A stretch of DNA of 64,000 bases from Eubacterium ruminantium (GCF_900167085.1 NZ_FUXA01000004.1:65895-129894), one strand, 5' to 3'. Numbered from the stretch's first letter, positions 1 through 10,124 are shown. Notes: generated by a model from the sequence alone, not told the origin. Program-made: numbers and translations.

Positions 1-932
1 CAATGACAATGGGATTTATACTCGGACCATGTATAAACTCGGCGGGAAGACTTGAGGCTGCGGACCAGGCGGTGGAATTATTCTTATCGGATGACGATGA
101 GAAGATAAGAAGTATAGCCGAGCATCTTAAAGAACTTAATGAAAAAAGAAAATCAATATGTGAAGACGGAGTGAAAAGAGCTGTTGCGGCCATAGAAAGT
201 TCGCCGGAGCTTCTGCATGATAATGTGCTTGTGGTATTTGTCGATAATCTTCATGAAAGTCTTGCCGGAATAGTTGCGGCAAAGCTTAAGGAGAGATATT
301 ACAGGCCGGTCATAGTATTTACGGAATCAATGTCCGATCCGGATATATATAAGGGCTCTGCGAGAGGAATAGATGGTTATAATCTTGCTGAGGAATTGGA
401 GAAAGTGAGTTCACTTCTCCTTAAAGCAGGAGGACATAAAAAAGCGGCAGGAATGAGCATTTTAAAATCAAATCTGGAAATGTTCAGAATGGCCTTGAAT
501 GACAATGAAAATATTTCCGAGGAAGACCTTATTCCGAAACTTGTTATAGATGCAAAAGTACCGATGTCTTATTTTACGGTTCAGAATGTATCACAGCTTG
601 AGGCATTGGAACCTTTCGGTGAGGGAAATGAATCGGCCGAATTTGCCGATGCGGGACTAAAGGTTGTTCGTGCCGAGATAAAAGGAAAGAATAAAAATTG
701 CCTCTGGCTTTTTGTGGAAGATGAGAGAGGAATGCGCTACAGGCTTATTTCATTTGCACCGGACGAGTTTTTGAGTGATATAAAAAAGTGGTTCGGTGAG
801 GCTGAATGTGATAAAATGTTAAGTGGAGCAGCAGCTGATATAAGGGTGAATATTGCATTTCATCCTGCTATAAATGAGTATCAGGGCAACAGAAGTGTCC
901 AGTTTATAATGGACAGTGTTCAGAAAAATTGA
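1..932 (+). CDS. recJ: Single-stranded-DNA exonuclease RecJ, C-terminal part (5' end outside window)
   Basis: RecJ degrades single-stranded DNA 5' to 3' in recombination and repair. The reading frame is already open at the window edge, so the N-terminal DHH catalytic part is missing. The visible 309 residues start inside the GPCINSAGRL motif found near the DHH/DHHA1 junction. They continue through DHHA1 with its nucleic-acid-binding KAGGHKKAAG motif (about residue 142 of the fragment) and end in the OB-like C-terminal region. The gene is followed 31 bases later by apt, the usual order in Lachnospiraceae. Family assignment is firm; the missing part cannot be judged. Confidence 0.93.
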   Translation, partial: MTMGFILGPCINSAGRLEAADQAVELFLSDDDEKIRSIAEHLKELNEKRKSICEDGVKRAVAAIESSPELLHDNVLVVFVDNLHESLAGIVAAKLKERYYRPVIVFTESMSDPDIYKGSARGIDGYNLAEELEKVSSLLLKAGGHKKAAGMSILKSNLEMFRMALNDNENISEEDLIPKLVIDAKVPMSYFTVQNVSQLEALEPFGEGNESAEFADAGLKVVRAEIKGKNKNCLWLFVEDERGMRYRLISFAPDEFLSDIKKWFGEAECDKMLSGAAADIRVNIAFHPAINEYQGNRSVQFIMDSVQKN

Positions 933-963
933 TTAGGAATTATTTGTGCGAGAGGATGAGTTT

Positions 964-1488
964 ATGAAAACAGTTGCGGATTATATTAAAACAATTCCGG
1001 ATTTTCCAAAGCCGGGAATTCTTTTCAGAGATGTAACTTCGGTTCTTGATGATGCCGAAGGATTTAAACTTGCGATAGATGAGCTGGATAAGCTGCTTGA
1101 CGGAGTTGATTATGATATCATAGCAGGAGTTGAATCAAGAGGTTTCCTTTTTGGTGCGCCTCTTGCATATAATAATGATAAACCATTTGCCCTTGTAAGA
1201 AAGAAGGGTAAATTACCTAGAGAAACTGTAGAGGAATCTTATTCTCTTGAATATGGTACAGCTACAATAGAGCTTCATAAGGATGCCATAAAGCCGGGAG
1301 ATAAGGTAATCATTATAGATGACCTTATTGCTACAGGTGGTACGGTTGAAGCTGCAGCTAAGCTGGTTGAAAGACTTGGTGGAGAGGTTGTAAAGATGAT
1401 CTTCCTCATTGAACTTACAGATCTTAAGGGACGCGAGTATTTAAAGAATTATGACGTGGCTTCTGTAGTTCAGTACGAAGGTGAATAA
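964..1488 (+). CDS. apt: Adenine phosphoribosyltransferase
   Basis: Converts adenine and PRPP to AMP in cytoplasmic purine salvage. The 174 residues match the usual family length. The PRPP-binding motif VIIIDDLIATGGT lies near residue 120 and the N-terminal signature FPKPGILFRDVT near residue 13. A GTG in frame at 946 would add six residues, but the ATG at 964 has a purine-rich GAGAGG about 9 bases upstream and gives the canonical N-terminus MKTVADYIKTIPDFP, so 964 is preferred. It lies between recJ and the (p)ppGpp enzyme gene, a common Clostridia arrangement. Confidence 0.95.
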   Translation: MKTVADYIKTIPDFPKPGILFRDVTSVLDDAEGFKLAIDELDKLLDGVDYDIIAGVESRGFLFGAPLAYNNDKPFALVRKKGKLPRETVEESYSLEYGTATIELHKDAIKPGDKVIIIDDLIATGGTVEAAAKLVERLGGEVVKMIFLIELTDLKGREYLKNYDVASVVQYEGE

Positions 1489-1548
1489 ATAGATTACAGA
1501 TTATACGGACATTAAATGATTATCAGTTGTTTTTAAGGAGGTAAGGGA

Positions 1549-3876
1549 ATGTCAGATGAAATAAAGAAAGTGGATGAGGTGGTGGATAATCCGGAACCGA
1601 AGCCTATAAATATCGTCTATGATGTTCACGGCAAAATGCGTGCCAGTGATCTGGAGACCCCTGCCGACTTTACACCGCCGGAGGAGCTCTATAAAGAACT
1701 TATAGAAAAGATTAAGGCATATCATCCTTCGGAAGATTTCTCCATGATCGAGAAAGCATATAAGCTTGCTGATGAAGCACATAAAGGTCAGAAACGTAAA
1801 TCCGGAGAACCTTATATCATACATCCTATTTGTGTCGGTATTATTCTTGCCGAACTTGAAATGGATAAAGAAACGATAGTGGCAGGACTTCTTCATGATA
1901 TAGTTGAAGATACGGAAGTAACAAAGGAAGAGATTGCCAAGGAATTTTCGGCTGAGATCGCACTTCTGGTAGATGGTGTAACAAAACTTACCAAATTAAA
2001 CCTGTCACAGGACAAGATCGAGCTTCAGGCTGAGAACTTAAGAAAGATGTTCCTTGCCATGGCAAAGGATATCCGAGTTATCATTATTAAGCTTGCCGAT
2101 AGACTTCATAACCTTAGAACTCTTCAGTATCAGTCACATGAAAAGCAGATTGAGAAAGCAAGAGAAACAATGGATATCTATGCGCCTATAGCTCATAGAC
2201 TTGGTATCAGTAAGATCAAGATCGAACTCGATGATCTTTCTATGCAGTACCTTTATCCTGATATTTATTCAGACCTCAGAGTTAAGATTGATGAGAGACT
2301 TTCCGAAAGAGAAGAATTCATCAATGAGATGGTTACAGAAGTTAGGGAATATATAAAAGAAGCCGGAATTGTAGCAGAGATTGACGGCCGTGTTAAGCAT
2401 CTTTTCAGTATTTATAAAAAGATGAAGACACAGGATAAAACTCTGGATCAGATCTATGATATATTTGCGCTCAGAATTAAAGTTGATACAGTCAGAGACT
2501 GTTATGCGGCTCTTGGTATCATCCATGAGAAGTATAAACCTATTCCGGGCCGTTTCAAAGATTATATAGCGATGCCAAAGGCAAATATGTACCAGTCGCT
2601 TCATACAACTCTTATCGGTCACGGAGGAAGACCGTTTGAAATCCAGATAAGAACCTATGAAATGCACAGAACTGCTGAATACGGTATCGCAGCGCATTGG
2701 AAATATAAAGAGAGCGGAAGCACAAATGTCAACAAAGAGGAAGAAAAGCTTAACTGGCTTCGCGAGATCCTCGAATGGCAGAATGATACTACAGATAACA
2801 GAGAATTCATGAATGTTGTTAAGACAGACCTTGATCTCTTCCAGGATCAGGTTTACTGTTTCACTCCTGAAGGTGATGTTAAAACACTTCCTGCAGGTTC
2901 AACACCAATCGATTTTGCTTATGTAGTTCATACCGCTGTCGGAAATAGAATGGTAGGAGCCAGAGTTAACGGAAGACAGGTACCTATCGAATATAAGCTT
3001 AAGAGCGGCGACAGAGTTGAGATCATTACTTCTCAGAACTCACGCGGTCCAAGTATGGACTGGCTCAGTATAGTAAAGAGTTCTCAGGCTCGTACCAAGA
3101 TCAATCAGTGGTTCCGTCAGGAGCATAAAGCTGACAATATCGTAAAAGGTAAGACAGCCATTGATGATTATTGTAAAGCCAAGAATATAGATGCATCCGA
3201 GATACTTCAGGAAGATTATCAGGAGAAGATACTTAAGAAGTATAATTTCCCTGATTGGGATTCACTTATGGCTGCCATCGGACATGGCGGTATAAAGGAA
3301 GGTCAGGTCGTTAACAGACTGATCGAAGAAGTTAATAAACATAAAGAAGCAAGCCGTACAGATGAAGATGTTCTTGCAGAATTAAGAAGGCAGGAGAAGA
3401 AATTCGATATACCGAAGGGAAGCATCCAGGTTAAGGGTATCGATGATGTTGCCGTAAGATTCTCAAAATGTTGTTCACCTGTTCCGGGAGATGAGATAGT
3501 AGGTTTCATTACCAGAGGACGTGGAGTTTCCATCCACAGAACTGACTGTATAAACATTCTTTGCATGGAAGAAGCTGAGAGAACAAGACTTATCGATGCA
3601 GAGTGGATTGACAGCAGTGAAAGCGGAGAAGAGAAGGAATTCACCACAGAGATCAATATCTATGCACAGAACAGACAGGGCATAGTATTTGATATTTCCA
3701 AGATCTTTAATGAAGCTAAGATCGATCTCAAGGGCATGAATGTGCGTATAAGTAAACAGGGCAAAGCAACTATAACCATGCAGTTTGGTATCAGATCCAA
3801 AGAGCAACTGGCTAAGGTTACAGCTAAACTTAGAAGCATAGAAGGCGTTATAGATATTGAAAGAACAAGAGGTTAG
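1549..3876 (+). CDS. relA: Bifunctional (p)ppGpp synthetase/hydrolase, Rel/SpoT family
   Basis: Makes and degrades the stringent-response alarmone (p)ppGpp. At 775 residues it has the full long-Rel architecture: an HD hydrolase domain with LLHDIVEDT near residue 113, a synthetase domain with YQSLHTT near 347, a TGS domain around 425-490, and a C-terminal ACT domain in the last 75 residues. The intact HD motif means hydrolase activity is expected, as in single-Rel Firmicutes. The start ATG follows a strong AAGGAGG. The MBL hydrolase gene begins 3 bases after the stop, so the two are probably cotranscribed and translationally coupled. Confidence 0.96.
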   Translation: MSDEIKKVDEVVDNPEPKPINIVYDVHGKMRASDLETPADFTPPEELYKELIEKIKAYHPSEDFSMIEKAYKLADEAHKGQKRKSGEPYIIHPICVGIILAELEMDKETIVAGLLHDIVEDTEVTKEEIAKEFSAEIALLVDGVTKLTKLNLSQDKIELQAENLRKMFLAMAKDIRVIIIKLADRLHNLRTLQYQSHEKQIEKARETMDIYAPIAHRLGISKIKIELDDLSMQYLYPDIYSDLRVKIDERLSEREEFINEMVTEVREYIKEAGIVAEIDGRVKHLFSIYKKMKTQDKTLDQIYDIFALRIKVDTVRDCYAALGIIHEKYKPIPGRFKDYIAMPKANMYQSLHTTLIGHGGRPFEIQIRTYEMHRTAEYGIAAHWKYKESGSTNVNKEEEKLNWLREILEWQNDTTDNREFMNVVKTDLDLFQDQVYCFTPEGDVKTLPAGSTPIDFAYVVHTAVGNRMVGARVNGRQVPIEYKLKSGDRVEIITSQNSRGPSMDWLSIVKSSQARTKINQWFRQEHKADNIVKGKTAIDDYCKAKNIDASEILQEDYQEKILKKYNFPDWDSLMAAIGHGGIKEGQVVNRLIEEVNKHKEASRTDEDVLAELRRQEKKFDIPKGSIQVKGIDDVAVRFSKCCSPVPGDEIVGFITRGRGVSIHRTDCINILCMEEAERTRLIDAEWIDSSESGEEKEFTTEINIYAQNRQGIVFDISKIFNEAKIDLKGMNVRISKQGKATITMQFGIRSKEQLAKVTAKLRSIEGVIDIERTRG

Positions 3877-3879
3877 TAA

Positions 3880-4515
3880 ATGCAGAATTTAATAGTCGTA
3901 ACCAATGTGCTGGGTGATCTGGCAACAAATTGTTATACGGTAGTCAATACGGCTACAAGAGAAGCTATAATCATAGATCCTGCAGCTAATGCGGAATTCC
4001 TGTTGGAAATGATCAAGAACCAGCAGTATAAACTTACAAAGATTTTTCTTACACATGGACATTTCGATCATATTCTCGGTATCGAAGGTATCAAGAAGGC
4101 TTATCCGGATGTTCCTGTGGTAATAGGGAAAAATGATGAAGACATTTTGGCAACACCTGCGGCAAATCTTTCTATGATGTTCTCCGGAGATCCGGTGGCA
4201 CTTAAGGCAGATGAAACCGTTAATGACAATGATGTAGTAGAAATCCTTGGAACAAAGGTTAAATGTATCGAAGTTCCGGGGCATACAAAGGGCGGAATGT
4301 GCTTCTATTTTGAAGAAAATAAAATGCTTTTTGCAGGAGATACTCTTTTTGCCGGAAGTATAGGACGTTCGGATTTCCCTACAGGTGACGGAGAGGCTCT
4401 TGTAAGAAATATTAAGGAAAAACTTCTGGTTCTCCCTGAGGATACAGTTGTTTATCCGGGACATAATAACAGAACTACAATCGGAAGAGAAAAGGTTGAT
4501 AACTGGTGTTTATAA
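3880..4515 (+). CDS. MBL-fold metallohydrolase, glyoxalase II-like
   Basis: A 211-residue metallo-beta-lactamase-fold hydrolase. The metal-binding THGHFDH lies near residue 59; further ligands sit in PGHTKGG, AGDTLF and the C-terminal YPGHNN. The length and motifs fit the small hydroxyacylglutathione-hydrolase-like (YcbL/GloB-type) proteins that always follow rel in this gene order. The physiological substrate is not predictable from sequence and a glutathione-specific role is unlikely in a clostridium. Its start lies 3 bases after the rel stop codon, with an AGAGG inside the end of rel serving as ribosome binding site. Confidence 0.9.
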   Translation: MQNLIVVTNVLGDLATNCYTVVNTATREAIIIDPAANAEFLLEMIKNQQYKLTKIFLTHGHFDHILGIEGIKKAYPDVPVVIGKNDEDILATPAANLSMMFSGDPVALKADETVNDNDVVEILGTKVKCIEVPGHTKGGMCFYFEENKMLFAGDTLFAGSIGRSDFPTGDGEALVRNIKEKLLVLPEDTVVYPGHNNRTTIGREKVDNWCL

Positions 4516-4546
4516 AGCATTTATAGGATGAGGGGTAGGATTAGTT

Positions 4547-6037
4547 ATGATTCTTCTTGTACAAAGTAATGAATTATATAATAACGATCTAAGAGCCATG
4601 TTAATGGCTTTCTATCCGGGAGAGAAACTTACTGTAATGAAGCCTGTGGACGTAGCAAACGTCGGAAAGGAGCTTCATAATGAGTTCACTCTCTGCTTTA
4701 CTGCGCTTTATGATGAAAAAAGAACTCTTCTTAAGATAGAGGAAAAAGCAGAAGTTAAGTTTTATGCATATGTCAGCGGACCTTATGAAGATAGAAAAGT
4801 CTTCAGAAACAGGCTTAAGCTTGCGGCTTATCAGATGCTTTCCGAATTTACCGGAAGAACTCTTCCTTGGGGAAGTCTTACCGGGGTCAGACCTACAAAG
4901 ATAGCTATTCATGGTATCAAGGAAGGAGAGTCTGACGAAGATATCATTACAGAATATGAAAGACGCTATGCGGCAACCACCGAGAAAGCGGAACTTGCCC
5001 TTAAGGTAGCGAAGAGAGAAACGGCTATATTTGAGGAAGAGGATATAGATGTAAATAGAGACTATGCTCTTTATATACATATTCCATTTTGTCCGAGCAG
5101 ATGTCTTTATTGTTCATTTGCTTCTTTTCCGATACAGCAATATAAATATAAGGTTCCGGAATATCTGGCGGCTCTTACGAAGGAGTTGCAGTTTATTTCA
5201 TATGTCAATAGAGACAGGAGACTTGTATCGATTTATGTAGGAGGCGGAACGCCAACAGCCTTGGGAGAGCTTTCATTTGACAATTTCCTGACAGAAGCTG
5301 TAAGATATTTTGATACATCTCATCTTAAGGAATATACTGTGGAAGCGGGCAGACCGGACAGTATTACCGAAAGAAAACTTGAGATCATGAAGGCTCATGG
5401 GGTTACGAGGATAAGTATCAATCCTCAGACCATGAATGATTCAACATTAAAGGTTATCGGACGAGCACATACGGCTGATGATTTTGAGCGGGCTTTCAGA
5501 CTTGCCAAGGAATATAAATTTGATAATATAAATACTGATATAATCGCAGGGCTTCCTATGGAGAAGCTTAAAGATATGGAGAATACTCTGGATGTTTTAA
5601 GAAGGATGCGTCCTGAGAGTCTCACGGTTCATTCACTCGCTATCAAAAGAGCGGCGCATCTAAGTGAGGAGCTGACCACATATCAGGAATACATAAATCA
5701 TGATGCGAAAGAAATGCAGGCTCTTGCAGCCAAATATGCTACATATATGGGAATGAAACCATATTATATGTATAGACAGAAGAATATAGCAGGCAACCTG
5801 GAAAATGTGGGCTATTCAAAGCCGGGAAGGGAATGCCTTTATAATATGCTGATTATGGAAGAAAAAACTGACATTTTCGGCGCGGGTGCAGGTGCATCTA
5901 CAAAACTTGTCAATCCGGGTAAGGGAAATGTAGAAAGGATCGCCAACAGTAAGTCTGTTGATGATTACATTGTCCGTATCGAGGATATGCTTGATAAGAA
6001 GAGAGATGTCATAGGAAATACCCGTATAAATAAGTAA
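4547..6037 (+). CDS. hemZ: Radical SAM coproporphyrinogen III dehydrogenase-like HemZ
   Basis: Radical SAM protein of the oxygen-independent coproporphyrinogen III oxidase family, HemZ branch (496 residues). The cluster motif CPSRCLYC begins near residue 182, later than in HemN, because HemZ has an extra N-terminal domain of about 160 residues, which is present here. The GGGTPT motif follows near residue 230. In anaerobes without a complete heme pathway the true reaction of HemZ is uncertain; no other heme genes are in this window. It belongs to the conserved rel-MBL-hemZ-hisS-aspS block. The ribosome binding site GAGGGG precedes the ATG. Confidence 0.9.
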   Translation: MILLVQSNELYNNDLRAMLMAFYPGEKLTVMKPVDVANVGKELHNEFTLCFTALYDEKRTLLKIEEKAEVKFYAYVSGPYEDRKVFRNRLKLAAYQMLSEFTGRTLPWGSLTGVRPTKIAIHGIKEGESDEDIITEYERRYAATTEKAELALKVAKRETAIFEEEDIDVNRDYALYIHIPFCPSRCLYCSFASFPIQQYKYKVPEYLAALTKELQFISYVNRDRRLVSIYVGGGTPTALGELSFDNFLTEAVRYFDTSHLKEYTVEAGRPDSITERKLEIMKAHGVTRISINPQTMNDSTLKVIGRAHTADDFERAFRLAKEYKFDNINTDIIAGLPMEKLKDMENTLDVLRRMRPESLTVHSLAIKRAAHLSEELTTYQEYINHDAKEMQALAAKYATYMGMKPYYMYRQKNIAGNLENVGYSKPGRECLYNMLIMEEKTDIFGAGAGASTKLVNPGKGNVERIANSKSVDDYIVRIEDMLDKKRDVIGNTRINK

Positions 6038-6161
6038 TACAGCCGTAAGGTCACTATAAATGGTGAGTGACAGTTACTGCATATATATTTAATTATGGTA
6101 GCAGATGACGGACTGTAATTGATTTGTACATAAATAAGATATTTACATAGAGGAGAGAGAT

Positions 6162-7454
6162 ATGGCTATGAAGAAAAAGCCGGTTACCGGTATGAAGGAT
6201 ATACTTCCGAGAGAGATGGAGATCAGAGACTATGCGATAGGTCTCATAAAGGATACTTACAAGAAGTTTGGATTTACTTCTGTTGAGACTCCTTGTGTTG
6301 AGCATATTGAGAATCTGTCTTCAAAGCAGGGCGGAGAAAATGAAAAGCTTATCTTTAAGATCATGAAAAGAGGTGAAAAGCTTCGTCTTGAGGAAGCAAC
6401 AAGTGCAGCGGATCTTGTTGATGGCGGACTCAGATATGATCTGACAGTTCCTCTTTCAAGATATTATTCAAATAATTCTAATGATCTTCCTAGTCCATTC
6501 AAGGCACTTCAGATGGGAAATGTATGGCGTGCCGACAGGCCACAGAAAGGTCGTTACAGACAGTTTATGCAGTGCGATATAGATATACTCGGCGAGCCTA
6601 CAAATATCGCTGAGATAGAGCTTATACTCGCAACATCTACATTACTTGGAAAACTTGATTTCAGTAATTTTACAATAAGAATAAATGATAGAAGAATACT
6701 TCGTGCCATGGTTGACTATGCAGGTTTTGAACCGGTAGCGGCAGAGGGTGAATCATCTGAAGGTGCGGCAATTGATTATGATAATATTTTCATAACTCTT
6801 GATAAGATGGATAAAATTGGTCTTGATGGCGTAAGAGAAGAACTGATCGCTGCAGGAAACAGCAGTGAAACAGTTGATAAATATCTTGATCTTTTCGGAA
6901 AGATAACACCTGATGTTGCAGGTATTAAGTTCCTTAAGGATACACTTGGTGAATACCTTGATGAAAGTATCACAGACGGCCTTGCATTTATAATTGAAAG
7001 CGTTGAAGGTGCTAAGGAAGCTGAGTTTAAGATGGCATTTGATCCTACACTTGTAAGAGGTATGTCATATTACACAGGACCGATCTTCGAGATTTCGATG
7101 GATGAATACGGCGGATCTGTCGGAGGCGGCGGACGTTATGATGAAATGATCGGACGTTTCACAGGAAATGATACTCCTGCATGCGGATTTTCAATCGGTT
7201 TCGAAAGAATCATCATGCTTCTCCTTGAGAGAGACTTTAAGGTACCTGGAAGTTCTGAAAAGACAGCATTTATGATAGAAAAGAATATGCCAAAGGAAAA
7301 AATGGCAAAGATTCTTTCTATGGCTAAGGAAAGAAGAGCGGTCGGCGAGAATATAAATATTGTCATGATGAAGAAGAATAAGAAGTTCCAGAAGGATCAG
7401 CTTACAGCAGAAGGATATACAGAGATTACAGAATTTTTCGCAGACAAAATATGA
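6162..7454 (+). CDS. hisS: Histidyl-tRNA synthetase
   Basis: Class II aminoacyl-tRNA synthetase charging tRNA-His (430 residues). The N-terminus KKPVTGMKDILP, motif 2 region around GNVWRADRPQKGRYRQF and motif 3 GFSIGFERI are visible, as is the histidine-specific segment VRGMSYYTGPIFE. The C-terminal anticodon-binding domain is comparatively short. The ATG at 6162 follows AGGAGAG; a second ATG two codons later is less well placed. About 125 bases separate it from hemZ, so it may have its own promoter. aspS follows 77 bases downstream, a classic pairing. Confidence 0.95.
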   Translation: MAMKKKPVTGMKDILPREMEIRDYAIGLIKDTYKKFGFTSVETPCVEHIENLSSKQGGENEKLIFKIMKRGEKLRLEEATSAADLVDGGLRYDLTVPLSRYYSNNSNDLPSPFKALQMGNVWRADRPQKGRYRQFMQCDIDILGEPTNIAEIELILATSTLLGKLDFSNFTIRINDRRILRAMVDYAGFEPVAAEGESSEGAAIDYDNIFITLDKMDKIGLDGVREELIAAGNSSETVDKYLDLFGKITPDVAGIKFLKDTLGEYLDESITDGLAFIIESVEGAKEAEFKMAFDPTLVRGMSYYTGPIFEISMDEYGGSVGGGGRYDEMIGRFTGNDTPACGFSIGFERIIMLLLERDFKVPGSSEKTAFMIEKNMPKEKMAKILSMAKERRAVGENINIVMMKKNKKFQKDQLTAEGYTEITEFFADKI

Positions 7455-7463
7455 TCATAAAAA

Positions 7464-7479
7464 TGCAACCCGGGTTGCA
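7464..7479. promoter_or_regulatory. Perfect 16-bp palindrome between hisS and aspS
   Basis: TGCAACCCGGGTTGCA is a perfect 16-bp palindrome 10 bases after the hisS stop. It is followed by a short CCGG-GAAA-CCGG hairpin. There is no U-tract, so it is not a canonical terminator; it could be a protein-binding operator or an RNA stem affecting hisS-aspS coupling. Seen directly; function unknown. Confidence 0.4.
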
Positions 7480-7531
7480 GATACTGCCGGGAAACCGGTA
7501 AAGAATAGGTATAGATAGAGAGGATATTAAA

Positions 7532-9331
7532 ATGGCAGAATCAATGTTAGGTCTCAAGAGGACTAATAGATGTACGGAAGTAGATAATTCTATGATCGGA
7601 GAAAAGGTTACCGTCATGGGATGGGTACAGAAGAGCAGAAATAAGGGAGGTATCATTTTCGTTGATCTTAGAGACAGAAGTGGAATCCTCCAGCTTATTT
7701 TTGAGGAGAGCAAGGTAGGCACTGAAGGATATGCAAAGGCTGAGAAGCTTCGTTCAGAGTTTGTTATTGCAGTTACAGGTAAGGTAAGTAAGAGAGAGGG
7801 TGGAATCAATCCTAATCTTAAGACAGGTGATATTGAGGTCATTGCTGAAGATATAAGAATCCTCTCTGAGGCAGAGACACCTCCATTCCCTGTAGAAGAG
7901 AACTCAAAGACTAAGGAAGATATACGTCTTAAGTACAGATTCCTTGACCTCAGACGTCCTGATATCCAGAAGAATATCATGCTCAGAAGTAATGTAACTA
8001 CAACAGTCAGAAAGTTCCTTGCTGATGAGGGATTCCTTGAGATCGAAACACCTATCCTTTGTAAATCAACTCCTGAAGGAGCACGTGATTATCTTGTGCC
8101 TAGCCGTATTCATCCGGGTAATTTCTATGCACTTCCTCAGTCACCACAGCTCTTCAAGCAGCTTCTTATGTGCTCAGGATATGACAGATATTTCCAGATA
8201 GCAAAATGTTTCAGAGATGAAGACCTTCGTGCTGACAGACAGCCGGAGTTCACACAGATAGATATGGAGCTTTCATTTGTTGATATCGATGATGTAATCG
8301 ATGTAAACGAAAGACTTATCCAGAAAATGTTCAAGGAAGCAATCGGTATCGATGTTCAGCTTCCAATCGAGAGAATGACATGGAAGTATGCTATGGAGCA
8401 TTACGGTTCTGATAAGCCTGATCTTAGATTCGGTATTGAGATCAGTGATGTCAGCGATGTTGTTAAGGGCTCGGACTTTGTAGTATTCAAGAGCGCTCTT
8501 GAAGCAGGCGGATCTGTAAGAGGTATAAATGCAGAAGGACTCGGAACACTTCCACGTAAGAAGATAGATGCACTTGGTGATTTCGTTAAGGGTTACGGTG
8601 CAAAGGGTCTTGCATGGCTTGCAATAAATGAAGATGGAACATATAAATCATCATTTGCTAAGTTCATGACTGAAGAAGAATTAAAGGGACTTACAGAGAA
8701 ACTTGAAGGAAAACCTGGAGACCTTCTTCTCTTTATAGCAGACGCTAAGACAAGCCTTGTACTTTCAGTACTTGGGGCGCTTCGTCTTGAGATCGCTGAG
8801 GAAAAGGGTCTTATCAATAAGGATGAATATAGATTTGTATGGATCACAGAATTCCCTCTTCTTGAGTGGAGCGAGGAAGAAGAAAGATTCGTTGCTATGC
8901 ATCATCCATTCACAATGCCTATGGATGAAGATATTCAGTATATTGATTCAGATCCGGGCAGAGTACGTGCTAAGGCTTATGATATCGTTCTTAACGGTGT
9001 TGAGATCGGTGGAGGTTCAGTGAGAATTCACCAGAATGACATTCAGGAAAAGATGTTTGAAGTTATCGGACTTACAAAGGAAAGTGCTGAAGATAAGTTC
9101 GGATTCCTCCTTACTGCATTTAAGTATGGTGTTCCACCTCACGCAGGACTTGCTTATGGTCTTGACAGACTTCTTATGCTTATGTGTAAGGCAGATACTA
9201 TCAGAGATGTTATGGCATTCCCTAAGGTTAAGGATGCATCAGATCTTATGAGTGAGGCACCAAACGTTGTTGATCCTGTTCAGCTTGATGAACTTGGTAT
9301 CAGCATTAAGCCGGTAGAAGATGAAGAGTAA
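7532..9331 (+). CDS. aspS: Aspartyl-tRNA synthetase
   Basis: Bacterial-type AspRS, 599 residues, charging tRNA-Asp. The N-terminal OB anticodon-binding domain (about residues 1-110), class II motif 2 (FRDEDLRADRQPEFTQID near 227), the bacterial GAD insertion domain (about 290-420) and motif 3 (GLAYGLDRLLML near 538) are in order. The length is normal for the bacterial form. Whether it is discriminating (Asp only) or also charges tRNA-Asn cannot be decided here. The ATG follows AGAGAGG. The prepilin peptidase gene starts 25 bases after the stop. Confidence 0.96.
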   Translation: MAESMLGLKRTNRCTEVDNSMIGEKVTVMGWVQKSRNKGGIIFVDLRDRSGILQLIFEESKVGTEGYAKAEKLRSEFVIAVTGKVSKREGGINPNLKTGDIEVIAEDIRILSEAETPPFPVEENSKTKEDIRLKYRFLDLRRPDIQKNIMLRSNVTTTVRKFLADEGFLEIETPILCKSTPEGARDYLVPSRIHPGNFYALPQSPQLFKQLLMCSGYDRYFQIAKCFRDEDLRADRQPEFTQIDMELSFVDIDDVIDVNERLIQKMFKEAIGIDVQLPIERMTWKYAMEHYGSDKPDLRFGIEISDVSDVVKGSDFVVFKSALEAGGSVRGINAEGLGTLPRKKIDALGDFVKGYGAKGLAWLAINEDGTYKSSFAKFMTEEELKGLTEKLEGKPGDLLLFIADAKTSLVLSVLGALRLEIAEEKGLINKDEYRFVWITEFPLLEWSEEEERFVAMHHPFTMPMDEDIQYIDSDPGRVRAKAYDIVLNGVEIGGGSVRIHQNDIQEKMFEVIGLTKESAEDKFGFLLTAFKYGVPPHAGLAYGLDRLLMLMCKADTIRDVMAFPKVKDASDLMSEAPNVVDPVQLDELGISIKPVEDEE

Positions 9332-9356
9332 AGAATAATAAGTTCGAGGGTTATAT

Positions 9357-10106
9357 ATGGGAACAACAGAGATCATTTGTGCAATCATTTTAGTAGTAGC
9401 ATTTGTAGCTTCATGTTTTGTTATTGCAAAGATTTCGGCATGGATTACAGCGAGAGATGAAGCGTATGAAAGAGAAATAGCCAAAGATAAGACGGCTGAG
9501 GAAAGGATCAAGAGCTGGAGGGATCTTACATTTACTCCTGAAAAGAGAAAGGTAAGTCCTATGAGATTTGCGGCTGCGGTAATATTCGGAGCTGCAGGCG
9601 GTTTCCTCCTTGGAAATAGGATAGATGATACAGTGAAACTTATTTTCATGATGGTTCTTTTTGTCATCCTTTTCATGATAGCATTTATCGATCAGGATAC
9701 TATGGAAATACCTCCTTATCTGAACTATACAATATTAGCTATGGGTATTGCGGCTATCTGGCTTATTAAGGATGTTACTTTAGTTGAGAGACTTATAGGA
9801 ATGGTATGTACAAGTGTGCCGCTTTTACTTATAAATCTTGTTATCCAGGATGCGTTTGGCATGGGTGATATCAAGCTTATGTTTGCAGCGGGATTCCTTC
9901 TTGGATGGAAGGTTATCCTTGTTGGATTCATTTTCGGTATATTTGTCGGCGGCGTTCTCGGAGTTGTTGTTCTTATTAGAAAGTCAAAGACCGGAAAAGA
10001 TCATATGCCTTTTGGACCGGCTTTGTGTATAGGAATAGCTATTGCGGTTCTTTATGCCGAACCAATCTTAAAGTGGTATACGGATCTTCTGAAATTTAAA
10101 TCATAA
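9357..10106 (+). CDS. Type IV prepilin peptidase-like A24 aspartic protease
   Basis: Integral membrane protein of 249 residues in the A24 family, which cleaves and in some cases methylates type IV pilin-like leader peptides. Both catalytic aspartates are recognisable: IDQDTMEIP (about residue 104) and FGMGDIKLMFAAG (about residue 161). An N-terminal TM helix, a basic cytoplasmic segment (residues 35-60) and at least six hydrophobic segments are visible. The zinc-binding CxxC loop of classical PilD is absent, as in many Gram-positive ComC-like enzymes. No pilin or assembly genes are nearby, so the substrate is unknown. It may be cotranscribed with aspS. Confidence 0.85.
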   Translation: MGTTEIICAIILVVAFVASCFVIAKISAWITARDEAYEREIAKDKTAEERIKSWRDLTFTPEKRKVSPMRFAAAVIFGAAGGFLLGNRIDDTVKLIFMMVLFVILFMIAFIDQDTMEIPPYLNYTILAMGIAAIWLIKDVTLVERLIGMVCTSVPLLLINLVIQDAFGMGDIKLMFAAGFLLGWKVILVGFIFGIFVGGVLGVVVLIRKSKTGKDHMPFGPALCIGIAIAVLYAEPILKWYTDLLKFKS

Positions 10107-10124
10107 TATTTTTATTAAGGGATT

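Noticed and set aside
2269-2697. Open frames on the minus strand inside rel (also 1552-1896 and 3303-3807)
   Set aside because: Antisense to a highly conserved gene, lacking ribosome binding sites and recognisable domains.
6051-6072. Hairpin GTCACT / AGTGAC before hisS as a terminator or leader switch
   Set aside because: Short stem, no U-tract and no alternative pairing; not convincing.
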